Part shown: positions 16,942-26,016 of the stretch, piece after piece
Numbering within the stretch: position 1 is the first letter of the stretch
Layout: each line of letters opens with the position of its first letter
NCBI GenBank assembly: GCA_019912885.1
Contig: JAIOHV010000206.1
Coordinates: forward strand, 1 to 46,960
Direction: 5' to 3'
Origin: a bacterium
Lineage (GTDB): Bacteria > Lernaellota > Lernaellaia > JACKCT01
DNA length: 46,960 bases
The notes under the pieces: model-generated
Told to the model about the DNA's origin: nothing
Database searches by the model: none
What the model saw: only the letters and a program-made list of their open reading frames with translations
Position numbers and translations under genes: made by a program

Positions 16942-18771
16942 CTACCCGGCCACGGGCGGCGCGGTGTCGCCGGCGGGCGTGGGCGCGGGCGCGGCTTCCT
17001 CGCCGGATGGCGTCGTTACGGCGGGCGCCGTGGTGGCGAACGGCGGCGGAAGGATCGGCGGGCGTTTCAACTGCTGGCCCGTGCGCTGCAACTCGATCTC
17101 CGAGACGAGCGCCGGCGGCGCGATCGCCGATACCGGCACCATGCCGGACTCGGCGCCGCAGAACCCGTTGAACACGCCCGGCTCTTCGCCGGTCGCGATG
17201 ATCTTGCTGATCGACACGAGCGGCGTGCCGACAAGCTCCGCGCCGCGAACGAGCGTTTCCTTGCCGGTCGCCGGATCGACCTTGTAGATCAGCGTCGGCT
17301 TGTTGGCGAACGCCTGGAAGTTGACGCGCGAGGTGCTCGTCTCTCCCCCTTGCGATCGTTTGAGAATGAGTCCGTACGGTTTCCGCTGCCGCTTCACTTC
17401 CGCGATCAGCTCCTTTTTCAACTTGTCGAAGGGCATCGTGCGCGCGCTTTCGACGATGGTCACCGCCATGCGTCCCATCGGGTCGAAATGCCCGTTCGAG
17501 CGGCCGTGCCCGTTGGATTTCACAAACCCCGGGATCGGCGCGCGCGACATCAGGAAGTTTTGCAGCACGCCGTCCTTCACGAGCGTGACGCGCTCGGCCG
17601 GAACGCCTTCGCTGTCGAACGCGTAGTGGCCGTTCAATTCCTCACCGAACGCGGACTCCAGTGTCGGATCGTCGTAGATCGAAATGTACGGCGGCAGGAT
17701 GGGATCCTCGACCTTGCCCTTGAAGGTCTGGCCTTCCTGCGTGTCGCGCATGCGTTCGCCCTCGAGCCGGTGACCGATCGCCTCGTGGAAGAAGACGCCC
17801 GTCGTCTGCGCGTCCAGGATCGCCGGGCCGGTGTAGGGATCGATGATCGGCGCCTCGCGCAGCGCGAGAAGCTCGTCCACCATCAGGCGCGTCGCGCGGC
17901 GCAGATCGTCGAACGGATGCGCCATCTCGTCGGAGCCCGCGTAGCGCACGACGTTGTGCGTCAATTCCATGCCGTCCGGCGCATAGGCGCGCGCCCAGGC
18001 GTAGAAGGTCAAAAGTGCGTCGTCGTCGACGATCACCGCGCCCTCGGTGTTCACGAAGTAGCGCGTTTCGATTTCGGCGGTGACGCGGATTTCGTGCTCC
18101 ACGAGTCCCGGCTCGCTCGTCAATTCGTCGGAGAGCTTCTTCAGGAAGGTCGCCCAGCGCTCCTTGTCGAACGCGAGCGAGAGGTCCTTGCCGCGATGGA
18201 CGCGCGGCTCCTCGCGGGAGAAGTCGTCGTAGCTTTCCTCTTCGTTCGGCGGCGCGGCATAGATCGACTTGCCCTTTTTGGACATGAAGTTCGACAGCGC
18301 GTTTTTGTAAGCCTGGTCCGTGGCGAGCCAGAACTGCGCGCGGATCGCGTCCGCGTCGTCTTCGATCGGCCCGTCGTACCGGCGATAGACCTCCTGGAAA
18401 TCCATGTCCGGGTCGAAGCTCCAGCGAAAACCGCCTTTGCCGGAAGAGTCCATCTCGTAGTCGCCGACGCGCAGCTCGACGTAGAGATTGCGGTTGCTTC
18501 TCTCGTAATCGTTGAAAATCGCGCCAAACCGCGCGGACAGCGATTTCATGCGCGAGCTTTGCATGTGGTAGGCGACGAAATACGGCGATTCGTAGTTTTC
18601 GGTGCGAAGCGTGCGGGCGCGTTCGAGTTCGGCGCGCATCGCGGAGACGACGGCGTCCTTGTCCTCGGCGTGCGCCGGGTGCGCCGCGCCGGCAAAAAAC
18701 AGGGCGATCGCCACGGCCATCGCTCCGACAAGGCGCAAACAGCCAAACGTGGCCGAATGTGTGCCAATCAT
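16942..18771 (-). CDS. Exported TldD/PmbA family metallopeptidase
   Basis: 609 residues from the ATG at 18771, which is preceded by an AAGGAAAAAG purine run and opens a signal peptide (GAMAVAIALFFAGAAHPAHA). Longer starts lack this logic. The protein has the TldD zinc motif HEAIGH in GVFFHEAIGHRLEGE and later family motifs (HYAFDSEGVPAERV, FLMSRAPIPGF, KSNGHGRS). TldD/PmbA proteins cleave modified or unfolded peptides, usually in the cytoplasm, so the signal peptide marks a secreted subfamily. The C-terminal 40 residues are Pro/Ala-rich. It lacks a partner tldE/pmbA next to it. dprA follows after 10 bases. Confidence 0.9.
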   Translation of the reverse strand: MIGTHSATFGCLRLVGAMAVAIALFFAGAAHPAHAEDKDAVVSAMRAELERARTLRTENYESPYFVAYHMQSSRMKSLSARFGAIFNDYERSNRNLYVELRVGDYEMDSSGKGGFRWSFDPDMDFQEVYRRYDGPIEDDADAIRAQFWLATDQAYKNALSNFMSKKGKSIYAAPPNEEESYDDFSREEPRVHRGKDLSLAFDKERWATFLKKLSDELTSEPGLVEHEIRVTAEIETRYFVNTEGAVIVDDDALLTFYAWARAYAPDGMELTHNVVRYAGSDEMAHPFDDLRRATRLMVDELLALREAPIIDPYTGPAILDAQTTGVFFHEAIGHRLEGERMRDTQEGQTFKGKVEDPILPPYISIYDDPTLESAFGEELNGHYAFDSEGVPAERVTLVKDGVLQNFLMSRAPIPGFVKSNGHGRSNGHFDPMGRMAVTIVESARTMPFDKLKKELIAEVKRQRKPYGLILKRSQGGETSTSRVNFQAFANKPTLIYKVDPATGKETLVRGAELVGTPLVSISKIIATGEEPGVFNGFCGAESGMVPVSAIAPPALVSEIELQRTGQQLKRPPILPPPFATTAPAVTTPSGEEAAPAPTPAGDTAPPVAG

Positions 18772-19055
18772 GTCTTTTCTTTTTCCTTTTTCTCGACGCG
18801 GCGATGCCGCGTGCGCCGCGCCTGAAAACGCGGGGCGGTTCAGTTGGCCCGGACACCGGCGTTCCGTCAATAGTTCCCCCCGGCCCACCGCGAGCGCGGC
18901 CGCGACCGGCCAAAATCCGGCCGCCGCGCGGCATCGCGCATCATGCGGAGCCAATGTCCGACAGGGGGAGACGCGCGGGGCGAAGTCGCCGTAATATGCG
19001 CGCCATGACGGACGAACTTTATCACAATCCGGGGCGGCAAATACAGGCAACGGCC
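18772..19055. other. Divergent intergenic region
   Basis: 284 bases between the divergent tldD-like gene and the Asp-rich lipoprotein gene. It must hold promoters for both. An inverted GCGGCCG..CGGCCGC segment lies at about 18897-18934. A TTGACG reads on the minus strand at about 18866, but no convincing -10 box sits at the right distance. An in-frame ATG at 19005 is an alternative start for the lipoprotein. Confidence 0.4.
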
Positions 19056-21563
19056 ATGCGTGCCGCCGGTGTCGCGGTGGGATTCCTTACGCTCGTTTCG
19101 CTCGTTTTCGCGGCCGGATGCACCTGCGGCGACGACGATGACGATTCCGTGACCGGCGGCGACGACGACACGGCCATTGACGACGACGCGGATGACAACG
19201 ACGCGGACGATGATGATACCGCGTCGGACGACGACACCCTTGATGACGACTTCGACGACGATGCGGCGGATGACGACGCCGAGCCGTTGCCGCCGTTTTT
19301 GCGGGAGCGCCCACGCTTGACCGACTTTTCCTCGTGGGTCGGGCGTTACGACGCGGCAAATCCCAAACGGCTCGGCCAAATCGCGCCGCGCGGGCTTGGC
19401 AACGGGCGCGCGTTCGCGCTGGTCGCGTCGAGCGACCAGTTTCTCGAGATCCGGAATCACATCGGCCCAAACTACGAGAAGTACGAGCGTTTCTTCTCGG
19501 ACCTTCGCTTCCAGGCGTCGCGCGGCGAATCGCCCATAGGATTTCAGACGCAGGACGCCCGCCGTCCGCGCGGCACGGGCGTTGTCGTCATGAAGCTCGC
19601 GGGCCTGCAATTCGATCTCTGGGCGATTGATTTCGCGCCGGAAGGCGACGGGATCGACGGCACGGCGCTCGCCGACGCGATCGTGCGCGTGTTCGTCGTC
19701 TGGAACCGGTCGGACACGGTCATCGACGATCTGTCGATCGCGGCAAGTGCGCCCCTCGCCCAAAATATCTACGGCCGGCTCAACGAGACCATCGGCGCGG
19801 ACGGCCGGCAGATGGTTGCCGGTTGGATCGACGCGCCGGCGCAGGGCGGAAACGTCGACTGGATCGTCCCGCCGCTCGCGCCGGGGGAAGAAGCCGTCGC
19901 GGCGTTCGCGGTCGCTTACGCGAAGGGCGGCGATCCGCACGCGGTGTTCAACGCGGTGGACGAAGCGGACGCGGATGTCCTGCTGACCGCCACCCTCGAT
20001 TCGTGGAAAGGATTTTTCGCGGGCGGCGCGCGCGTCTCCACGAGCGACCCGCGCCTTTCGGACATCATCGAGGAGCAGATGGTCGTCAACCGCGTGCAGA
20101 CCTCGTTTACCGGCGGCGTCGGCGCGATGGGGGAATACAGCCGCACGTGGACGCGCGACATGATGGGCACGAGCGTCCTTTATCCGCTCGTGGGGCAGTT
20201 CGAGGCGTTTGGCCGCATGCTCGATTATGAGTGGCTCGCCATTTTGCAGCGCGGCGATATCGGCAACTCGTACGCGCTCGACATCGAATTGCCTTCGCTT
20301 CCCTCGGAGCCTGACTGGGACGCGTTGCCGCCGGGCACCGGGCGCAACGCGGGCGAGCAGCCAAGCTACATCGTGCTGCGCTATCGGGAATATTACCGCG
20401 CCACGGGTGACCTCGACCGGCTCGAGGAGCGCTACGGCCTGCTGCGGCGCGCGATTCTCGTGCAGACGCTGCACGAGGGCTGCTACATCGACTTCTCCGG
20501 CGACGAGACGTTTCGCCTATTGATGGCGGTCGCGTTCGGGCAGTGGCTGTTCGATGAGTTCGGCGACACGTATTACTCGGCGAACTCGTCGTTCCTCTAC
20601 GTCATCGCGGCGGAATTTCTCGCGGACATCGCCGACGAACTCGGTTACACCGCGGACGCCGACGAATATCGCGGATACGCGGACGCCGTGCGCGGCTGCC
20701 TCGAAAACACATATTGGCTTGCCGGCAAGGGGTACTACGCGACGCTCGTCGACAAGACGACGCTTCTGCCCAACGACATGCCGTACGAGGATGTGAATAC
20801 AATCCCGCTATGGATGGGTTACGAATCGAAGGTCGATCCCGATCGCGTCGCGGAAAATCTGCGCAACACCATCGACGCCCTCGCGGAGAAAGACGGCTTT
20901 TTCCATTCGCCGCTCGCGAGCTACTACAAGCCGCTTCTTGGCGCGCTCGGCATCAACGACGGGCTCGTCACGGGCATGACGTACGGTTACGTTCTTTCCG
21001 CGCTTGCGCGCATCGACGATCCGCGCGCCGAAGCCATGTTTCTGACGTACGACGATTTCTTCAACGATGCGGGCAACGTCAGCGAGGCGATGATCGTCGA
21101 CGACTTCTCGCGCCTGACGTATCTTCAGGAGCCTTTCGGACTTCTCGTCGATCTCACCGCGCGTTACCGCGCGTGGGAAGGCGGCATCGACGCGGCGGCG
21201 ATTCTGCAATATCTGTTGGGACTCACGCTGAACGCGCCCGAGGGACGCATCGCGATCGCGCCGCATCTGCCGGATGGCATCACGCAGGTCGGCATCGAGG
21301 ATGCACGCGCCGGCGATATTTCGTTCGACCTCGAAGTGGACGACGACGGCGCCACGCGAACCGTCGCGGTGAGCAACACGAGTGCGCCGCTTGGCGTCGA
21401 CGCGGTGGTGTCGGTGGAAGGCACGGTCGGCGCCGTTCGCGTCAATGGCGTGCCGGCTTCGCCGGCATCCGATACCGGCGACGGTCGCACGCGGTTGACG
21501 TTCGCGCCACTGTCCGCGGGACCGGGCGAGGATCTTCGGATCGAAATCGATTACACGAAATGA
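19056..21563 (+). CDS. Asp-rich lipoprotein with six-hairpin glycosidase-like domain
   Basis: 835 residues from the ATG at 19056 (an in-frame ATG at 19005 would add 17). The signal peptide ends in the lipobox FAAGC. A linker of about 55 residues made almost only of Asp with Thr, Ala and Ser (SDDDTLDDDFDDDAADDD) follows. The rest, from about residue 70, resembles (alpha/alpha)6 glycoside hydrolases: YSRTWTRDMMGTSVLYPLV, YIVLRYREYYRATGDLDRLE, MLDYEWLAILQRGDIG, and a C-terminal beta domain (RIAIAPHLPDGITQV, LRIEIDYTK). Candidate catalytic acids are the Asp in TWTRDM and later Glu residues, not assigned. The likely role is cell-surface carbohydrate hydrolysis; the substrate is unknown. Confidence 0.78.
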   Translation: MRAAGVAVGFLTLVSLVFAAGCTCGDDDDDSVTGGDDDTAIDDDADDNDADDDDTASDDDTLDDDFDDDAADDDAEPLPPFLRERPRLTDFSSWVGRYDAANPKRLGQIAPRGLGNGRAFALVASSDQFLEIRNHIGPNYEKYERFFSDLRFQASRGESPIGFQTQDARRPRGTGVVVMKLAGLQFDLWAIDFAPEGDGIDGTALADAIVRVFVVWNRSDTVIDDLSIAASAPLAQNIYGRLNETIGADGRQMVAGWIDAPAQGGNVDWIVPPLAPGEEAVAAFAVAYAKGGDPHAVFNAVDEADADVLLTATLDSWKGFFAGGARVSTSDPRLSDIIEEQMVVNRVQTSFTGGVGAMGEYSRTWTRDMMGTSVLYPLVGQFEAFGRMLDYEWLAILQRGDIGNSYALDIELPSLPSEPDWDALPPGTGRNAGEQPSYIVLRYREYYRATGDLDRLEERYGLLRRAILVQTLHEGCYIDFSGDETFRLLMAVAFGQWLFDEFGDTYYSANSSFLYVIAAEFLADIADELGYTADADEYRGYADAVRGCLENTYWLAGKGYYATLVDKTTLLPNDMPYEDVNTIPLWMGYESKVDPDRVAENLRNTIDALAEKDGFFHSPLASYYKPLLGALGINDGLVTGMTYGYVLSALARIDDPRAEAMFLTYDDFFNDAGNVSEAMIVDDFSRLTYLQEPFGLLVDLTARYRAWEGGIDAAAILQYLLGLTLNAPEGRIAIAPHLPDGITQVGIEDARAGDISFDLEVDDDGATRTVAVSNTSAPLGVDAVVSVEGTVGAVRVNGVPASPASDTGDGRTRLTFAPLSAGPGEDLRIEIDYTK

Positions 21564-21593
21564 GAACGGGGTTCAGGATTCACCGTGCGGCCT

Positions 21594-21648
21594 GTCCATG
21601 TCCATCCAGTCCATCAAGTCCATGATGTCCATGACGTCCGTGTCATCC
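21594..21648. repeat. GTCCATGATGTCCAT word array
   Basis: A 55-base array of degenerate 9-base words (TCCATCAAG, TCCATGATG, TCCATGACG) between the glycosidase-like lipoprotein and the adenosyltransferase. The complementary orientation (ATGGACATCATGGACATGATGG) occurs at 29896-29938. It reads through as Met-Asp repeats on the minus strand but is not a gene. Confidence 0.85.
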
Positions 21649-21702
21649 GGGCTTCGATCGCGCACGCAACGAGCGCGGATTTTCGATTGAAAGGTTTTAC
21701 CC

Positions 21703-22245
21703 ATGGCCAAATTTTCCATCACCACCAAACGCGGCGACGAGGGCCTGACGAGCCTGTATTCGGGCGAGCGCGTCCCGAAGGACGATCCGCGCCCGGACAC
21801 CTACGGCGACGTGGACGAGCTCGAAAGCGTCCTTGGCATCGCGCGCCTGCATGCGCGTATGGACTCGACGCGCGAGACATTGCTGTGGCTTCAGCGCTCG
21901 ATGTTCCCGATCAGCTCCGAGATCGCGACGACGGCCAAAAAGCTCGACAAACTGCCCGTGCGCGTGGACGAGGCGTTCGTTGCCGAGATGGACGCTCGCC
22001 GCGACGCGCTCGAGGAACGCATCGAGATGCCCAAGGGCTTTGTCGTCACGGGCGGCACGCTTTGCTCCGCGCATCTGGATCACGCGCGCACGGTCGCGCG
22101 GCGCTGCGAACGCAAGATCACGCGCCTTGTGCGCGACGGTTTGCTCGAAAACCGCCACGTGCTCGTGTGGTTCAACCGCCTCTCCGATTTTCTGTGGCTT
22201 CTCGCGCGCGAAGAGGGCGGCGATCCGACGATGGCAAAAGAGTAA
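21703..22245 (+). CDS. Cob(I)alamin adenosyltransferase (PduO-type ATR)
   Basis: A 180-residue PduO-type ATP:cob(I)alamin adenosyltransferase, which forms adenosylcobalamin. The N-terminal ATP-binding motif TKRGDEGLTSL and the following GDVDELESVLG match the family. The central RRCERKITRL and C-terminal NRLSDFLWLLAR are the other two signatures. Length is normal. A GAAAGG site lies before the ATG. It is probably cytoplasmic, acts in B12 salvage or assimilation, and supplies AdoCbl to mutases outside this window. No other cobalamin gene is adjacent. Confidence 0.95.
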   Translation: MAKFSITTKRGDEGLTSLYSGERVPKDDPRPDTYGDVDELESVLGIARLHARMDSTRETLLWLQRSMFPISSEIATTAKKLDKLPVRVDEAFVAEMDARRDALEERIEMPKGFVVTGGTLCSAHLDHARTVARRCERKITRLVRDGLLENRHVLVWFNRLSDFLWLLAREEGGDPTMAKE

Positions 22246-22277
22246 TTGGGAATTGGGAATTGGGAATGTGGAATGTC
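22246..22277. repeat. GGGAATTGGGAAT word array
   Basis: Repeats of TTGGGAA / TGGAATG starting directly on the TAA stop of the adenosyltransferase. The reverse-complement version (CATTCCGCATTCCAAATTCC) lies at 30350-30382. A partial GGGAATGCGGAATTGG copy lies at about 39934. Confidence 0.85.
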
Positions 22278-22298
22278 ATCGCAAGTCGCTCCTGTTGA

Positions 22299-24908
22299 AT
22301 GAGCGCATCCTCTGAGGCAACCGACGAAAGACGCGCGACGCTCGCGTACGCCGCCGCGCTTGCCGTGATGTGCGCGTTTTGCGTGTCGTGGATCCACGCG
22401 CGCACGGAGTCGCTTGCGTCGGGCAAGGACCGCTACCTCGTCGAGGACGCGGGCATCAGCGTCGTGTTCGCCAAATACATCGCCTCCGGCGAGGGCGCGG
22501 TGTATTACCCGGACGGCGAGCGCGTTGAGGGCTACTCCAACCCGTTATGGACCTTCGCGATCGCGGTCTTCGCGAAGATGGGCGTGGACCCGTTCGACGT
22601 GCCCCGGCCGCTTGGCCTTGCGTCGTCGGGCGTCGCAATGTTCTTCGCGGGCATGCTGTTCTTCTGGACGGTGGGCGGGCGGCTGCGTTTCGCGGGGCTC
22701 GCCATTCCGCCTTTCATCGCCGGCGCGGGCACGGTTGTCATCTGGTCGATCGCGGGCCTCGAGAACGGCCTGTTCGCCGCGACGCTCGTCGGCGCCGTCG
22801 CGTTATTCGCGCGCGAACGGGCCAATCCCGATGCGCGGCCGTTCTCCGGCGTCCTGTTTTTTCTCGCCGCGATCACGCGGCCGGAGGGCGTCGCGTACGG
22901 CGGCCTAGCGGGGCTTTTCGTCATCGCCACGGAAATCGTGCCGCGCCGAAAAATCGAACGCCGGCATATCGTGTTCGCGCTTTCGTTTCTCGCGCCGTAC
23001 GTCGTGTATCAGGCGATCCGCTATGCGTATTTCGCGTGGCCGCTGCCGAACACGTTCTACGGCAAGACCAGCGACGCGAACCTCGACGATCTGACAAACC
23101 TCAAGACGCACGGCTGGAACTACCTGCTCGACTACATCGACGCCTACGGCTACGCGATGGTGTTCGCGCTCGCGGCGATCGCGCCGGTCTGCCGCCGATT
23201 CGGACGCGGGGCGCTGTTCGCGTTCGGCGCGCTTTTGTTCGCATGCTTTTTTCCGGTGTACGCGCGCGGCGACTGGATGGAAGAGTGGCGCTTCTGTTCG
23301 ACCGTCACCTTCCTTCTCGTGCCGCTTGCCGCCATCGGCGCGGCGCGCCTCGGGTCACTTGCGAACCGCGTGGGACCGCCGCTCGATGACGAACCCCCGT
23401 CGCGGCGATGGCGCCGCCTCATCGCCGCCTTCGCCGTCACGCTCGGCGTTTTCGGCGTCGTTCTTTTTCCGCAGTTTCCGGCGACGAGAAAACACCTGAA
23501 CAAGTTCCTGCAAAAACCGATCGTCAACACGTACAAGCTCCAGACGCGCGGCGCGTATTTTCGCGAGATGGCCGACGCGATCGACCTTGTGCCCGGCTCG
23601 ATCCTCGACGTGGACATGGGCGGTATCGGCGCGGCAAGCGGGATGGTGATCTACGACGTGGGCAAGCTCTGCGACGTGCCGTTCGGCATCAACCAGTGGG
23701 ACGAGACGTTCGTCGACGATTACGTCTTTACGGAGACGCGCCCGGATTTCCTGCACGCGCGCGAGGGTTTTGGCCGGGGCAGCCACATCACGACGCACCC
23801 GCGTCTGCTCAAGGACTGGATCCTGCTTCCGCAAGATCGGCGCCTCGGGTGGGAGCGGCCGAACGGCAACTTCGTGCGCAAGGCGCTTGTTCTCGCGCCG
23901 CCGGACGAGGCGACGTTCGACCCGCTGCCCGTGGGCGGCGGCGTGGCGATCGTCAACGCGTCGGCATATCCGAACCCGGTGCGCGCGCGCGACACTGTGC
24001 GTTTTCGCATCGTGTGGCAGGCGATGCAAAAGCCCGCCGGCGATATCGCGGTCGAATACGCGCTCGTCGATCCCGAGGGCGCAACGCGCGCGAGCCAAAA
24101 GCGCCACCTGGCGCAGGATTGGTATCTGACAAGCGAGTGGCATCCCGGCGAGAAGGTCGTCGATCTGGTCAAGATGCGCGTGCCGAAAAGCGTGCCCGAG
24201 GGCGTGTGGTCGCTTGCCGTGCGCGTGCTCGACGAAGATGAGGCCGGCAAGCCGCCGCTCAAGCGGCCCGAACACCGCCGCATCATCGCCCCCGAGCCTG
24301 ATTGGAACGGCGTGCCGACCACGACACAACCGAATTTCGACTCAAACAACGCCGATCCCGATCAATCTTCAATCTTCAATCGTCAATCTTCAATTTCCGA
24401 CGTTCCCGGCGCCTCGTTCGCCGTATCGAAAGACGAAACCGCAACCGCCATCGCCGAGCACATCGCGAGCATTGCCGAACAAACGCGCCGCGATCCGTTC
24501 GTCGCGCGCGAGACGCTGCGTCTGCTAGACACGTACCGGCTGCGTCGCGCGGAAAGAGGGCGGGTTGCCGAGGCGAAAAAGGTGTTTGTCGACGGCGTCG
24601 CGAAGGCCGCGCGCGCGTATCGCGACGCCGGCGACGAGACGCGGGCGGCCGATCTCGTCGTGCTCGCCCGGCGTGTGAATCACCGCGATGCGGTTGTCAT
24701 CGGCGTCGCGCGCGATCTCTCGCGCCTTTCCTACAAGCGCGGCCGCGCGGCGCAAAAGGCGGATCGCCTCGACGAGGCATACGCGGAATATCGCGAAGCC
24801 CTGCGCCGCTCCCCACAAAACGCGTGGGCGCGCCGCCACGCCGAGGAAACGCGCCCGGCGGGCGTGCTGCGCCGAGGCAAGCGCGACCTGCCTTTCGTTG
24901 CGCCGTAG
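22299..24908 (+). CDS. Large GT-C-like polytopic membrane protein with C-terminal soluble region
   Basis: An 869-residue integral membrane protein. Residues 1-400 hold about 9-10 hydrophobic segments. The first periplasmic loop carries DAGISVVFAKYIASGEGAVY and GERVEGYSNPLWT, the loop pattern of GT-C glycosyltransferases similar to arabinosyl- and mannosyltransferase families; the Asp is the likely catalytic base. A soluble part of about 400-720 follows, then a tail of about 720-869 with helical TPR-like segments (ADRLDEAYAEYREALRRSPQNA). Probable role is transfer of a lipid-linked sugar to a surface glycan. The soluble part contains an in-frame repeat array (24361-24398). The start at 22299 has only a weak upstream site. 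Confidence 0.72.
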   Translation: MSASSEATDERRATLAYAAALAVMCAFCVSWIHARTESLASGKDRYLVEDAGISVVFAKYIASGEGAVYYPDGERVEGYSNPLWTFAIAVFAKMGVDPFDVPRPLGLASSGVAMFFAGMLFFWTVGGRLRFAGLAIPPFIAGAGTVVIWSIAGLENGLFAATLVGAVALFARERANPDARPFSGVLFFLAAITRPEGVAYGGLAGLFVIATEIVPRRKIERRHIVFALSFLAPYVVYQAIRYAYFAWPLPNTFYGKTSDANLDDLTNLKTHGWNYLLDYIDAYGYAMVFALAAIAPVCRRFGRGALFAFGALLFACFFPVYARGDWMEEWRFCSTVTFLLVPLAAIGAARLGSLANRVGPPLDDEPPSRRWRRLIAAFAVTLGVFGVVLFPQFPATRKHLNKFLQKPIVNTYKLQTRGAYFREMADAIDLVPGSILDVDMGGIGAASGMVIYDVGKLCDVPFGINQWDETFVDDYVFTETRPDFLHAREGFGRGSHITTHPRLLKDWILLPQDRRLGWERPNGNFVRKALVLAPPDEATFDPLPVGGGVAIVNASAYPNPVRARDTVRFRIVWQAMQKPAGDIAVEYALVDPEGATRASQKRHLAQDWYLTSEWHPGEKVVDLVKMRVPKSVPEGVWSLAVRVLDEDEAGKPPLKRPEHRRIIAPEPDWNGVPTTTQPNFDSNNADPDQSSIFNRQSSISDVPGASFAVSKDETATAIAEHIASIAEQTRRDPFVARETLRLLDTYRLRRAERGRVAEAKKVFVDGVAKAARAYRDAGDETRAADLVVLARRVNHRDAVVIGVARDLSRLSYKRGRAAQKADRLDEAYAEYREALRRSPQNAWARRHAEETRPAGVLRRGKRDLPFVAP
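24361..24398. repeat. CAATCTT word array inside a coding region
   Basis: About five units of TCAATCTTCAA / TCAATCGTCAA lie within the GT-C-like gene. Flanking sequence reads on in frame, so the repeat encodes SIFNRQSSIS. AT content is far above its surroundings. It looks like an intergenic-type word array that landed in the gene. Confidence 0.8.
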
Positions 24909-24912
24909 GATC

Positions 24913-26016
24913 TTATTTGGGCGCCGCCTCGGCTTCGGGCGGCGCCTCGGTATCTCCGGCGGGCGCATCGGCTCCTTGGGCCGGCGCCTCGGCAGCGGGT
25001 TCCGGCGCCTTCGGGAGCGCCGACGGCGGCGTGGTGCGCGGTCGGCCGATCTGCACGCTGTTCTTGATCGCGGGAACGGTACGCAGATAGTCGTAGATCG
25101 CGCCGAGGTCATCCTCGGTCATGCCCGCGTACATCAGCCAGGGCATGACGGTCTGGTAGCCCATCGCATCCGGCGGGAGCTTGGCGGCCTCGGGGCTGTC
25201 GAATCCCTTGAAACGCAGCACGAAGTCCTCCTTCGTCCAGCCGCCGATGCCCGTCTCCTCGTCCGGGGAGATGTTCGCCGAACGCACGTCCAGCCCCGAG
25301 CCCTTGAACTCGCGCCCGCCCGCGAACTCGCGGCCCGCGAGGATCTGCCCCTTGTCGTTCACCTGCGTATGGCATTCGACGCACCCCGCGATCGTCACGG
25401 TGTACTTGCCGTAATCCGCGTCGCCCGGTTTGGGCGTTTCGGGCCGCAGGTTCATCGGCTTTGGCATCGTGCGGACGATGATGTTCAGCGGAAAATCGAG
25501 CTCGCGCGGCGGCGCGGTGTATTCCTTCGGCGAGAGCGTGCGGATGTACGCGATCACCGCGCGGATGTCGTCCTCGGATGCCTGTGCGTAATACGGCCAG
25601 GGCATGATGGGAAACAGCGACGTGCCGTCCTTCGATACGCCGGACGTGACGGCACGCGCGATCTCGCCGTCGGACCAGTCGCCGATGCCGGCGGGCGTGA
25701 TGTTCTTCGAATAGATCTCGCCGGGGATGCCCATGTCGTGATTGAAGACCTCGCCGCCGCGCCCGGCGGTGCCCGGTTTCATCGGGCCGGAAAAGTAGTT
25801 CCACTCGCGCTCGCCGTGGCAATCCAGGCAGACCATGACGTGATTCGCGAGATATTGTCCGCGCGCGATCAACTCCGCGCTCGGCTCGACGTTCCACGCG
25901 GGAGGCGCGTCGACATCCGGGAAGCGCGTCATGAACATGCCCACCGCGGCCACGACGAGGATGACCGCGACGATGAAGACGCCTGCGCCCACGCGGGCCA
26001 ATTTGCCGGCCGCCAT
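24913..26016 (-). CDS. Membrane-anchored diheme c-type cytochrome
   Basis: 367 residues from the ATG at 26016, preceded by AGGAGG. An N-terminal anchor (VFIVAVILVVAAVGMFM) is followed by two cytochrome c domains. Heme motifs are CLDCH (about residue 67) and CVECH (about residue 210). Candidate distal Met ligands lie in FPIMPWPYY and QTVMPWLMYAGM. Each domain ends in the ELDFPL or YDYLRTVPA type helix. The C-terminal 45 residues are Ala/Pro/Glu-rich. It resembles diheme c-type subunits that pass electrons from periplasmic dehydrogenases, and it is probably periplasmic. It is divergent from the porin-like gene at 26242 and its 3' end is only 4 bases from the GT-C gene. Confidence 0.9.
   Translation of the reverse strand: MAAGKLARVGAGVFIVAVILVVAAVGMFMTRFPDVDAPPAWNVEPSAELIARGQYLANHVMVCLDCHGEREWNYFSGPMKPGTAGRGGEVFNHDMGIPGEIYSKNITPAGIGDWSDGEIARAVTSGVSKDGTSLFPIMPWPYYAQASEDDIRAVIAYIRTLSPKEYTAPPRELDFPLNIIVRTMPKPMNLRPETPKPGDADYGKYTVTIAGCVECHTQVNDKGQILAGREFAGGREFKGSGLDVRSANISPDEETGIGGWTKEDFVLRFKGFDSPEAAKLPPDAMGYQTVMPWLMYAGMTEDDLGAIYDYLRTVPAIKNSVQIGRPRTTPPSALPKAPEPAAEAPAQGADAPAGDTEAPPEAEAAPK

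Noticed and set aside
16804-18825. Long plus-strand frame opposite the TldD-like gene
   Set aside because: Shadow produced by high GC3; no domain and no ribosome site, while the minus strand has the TldD zinc motif.
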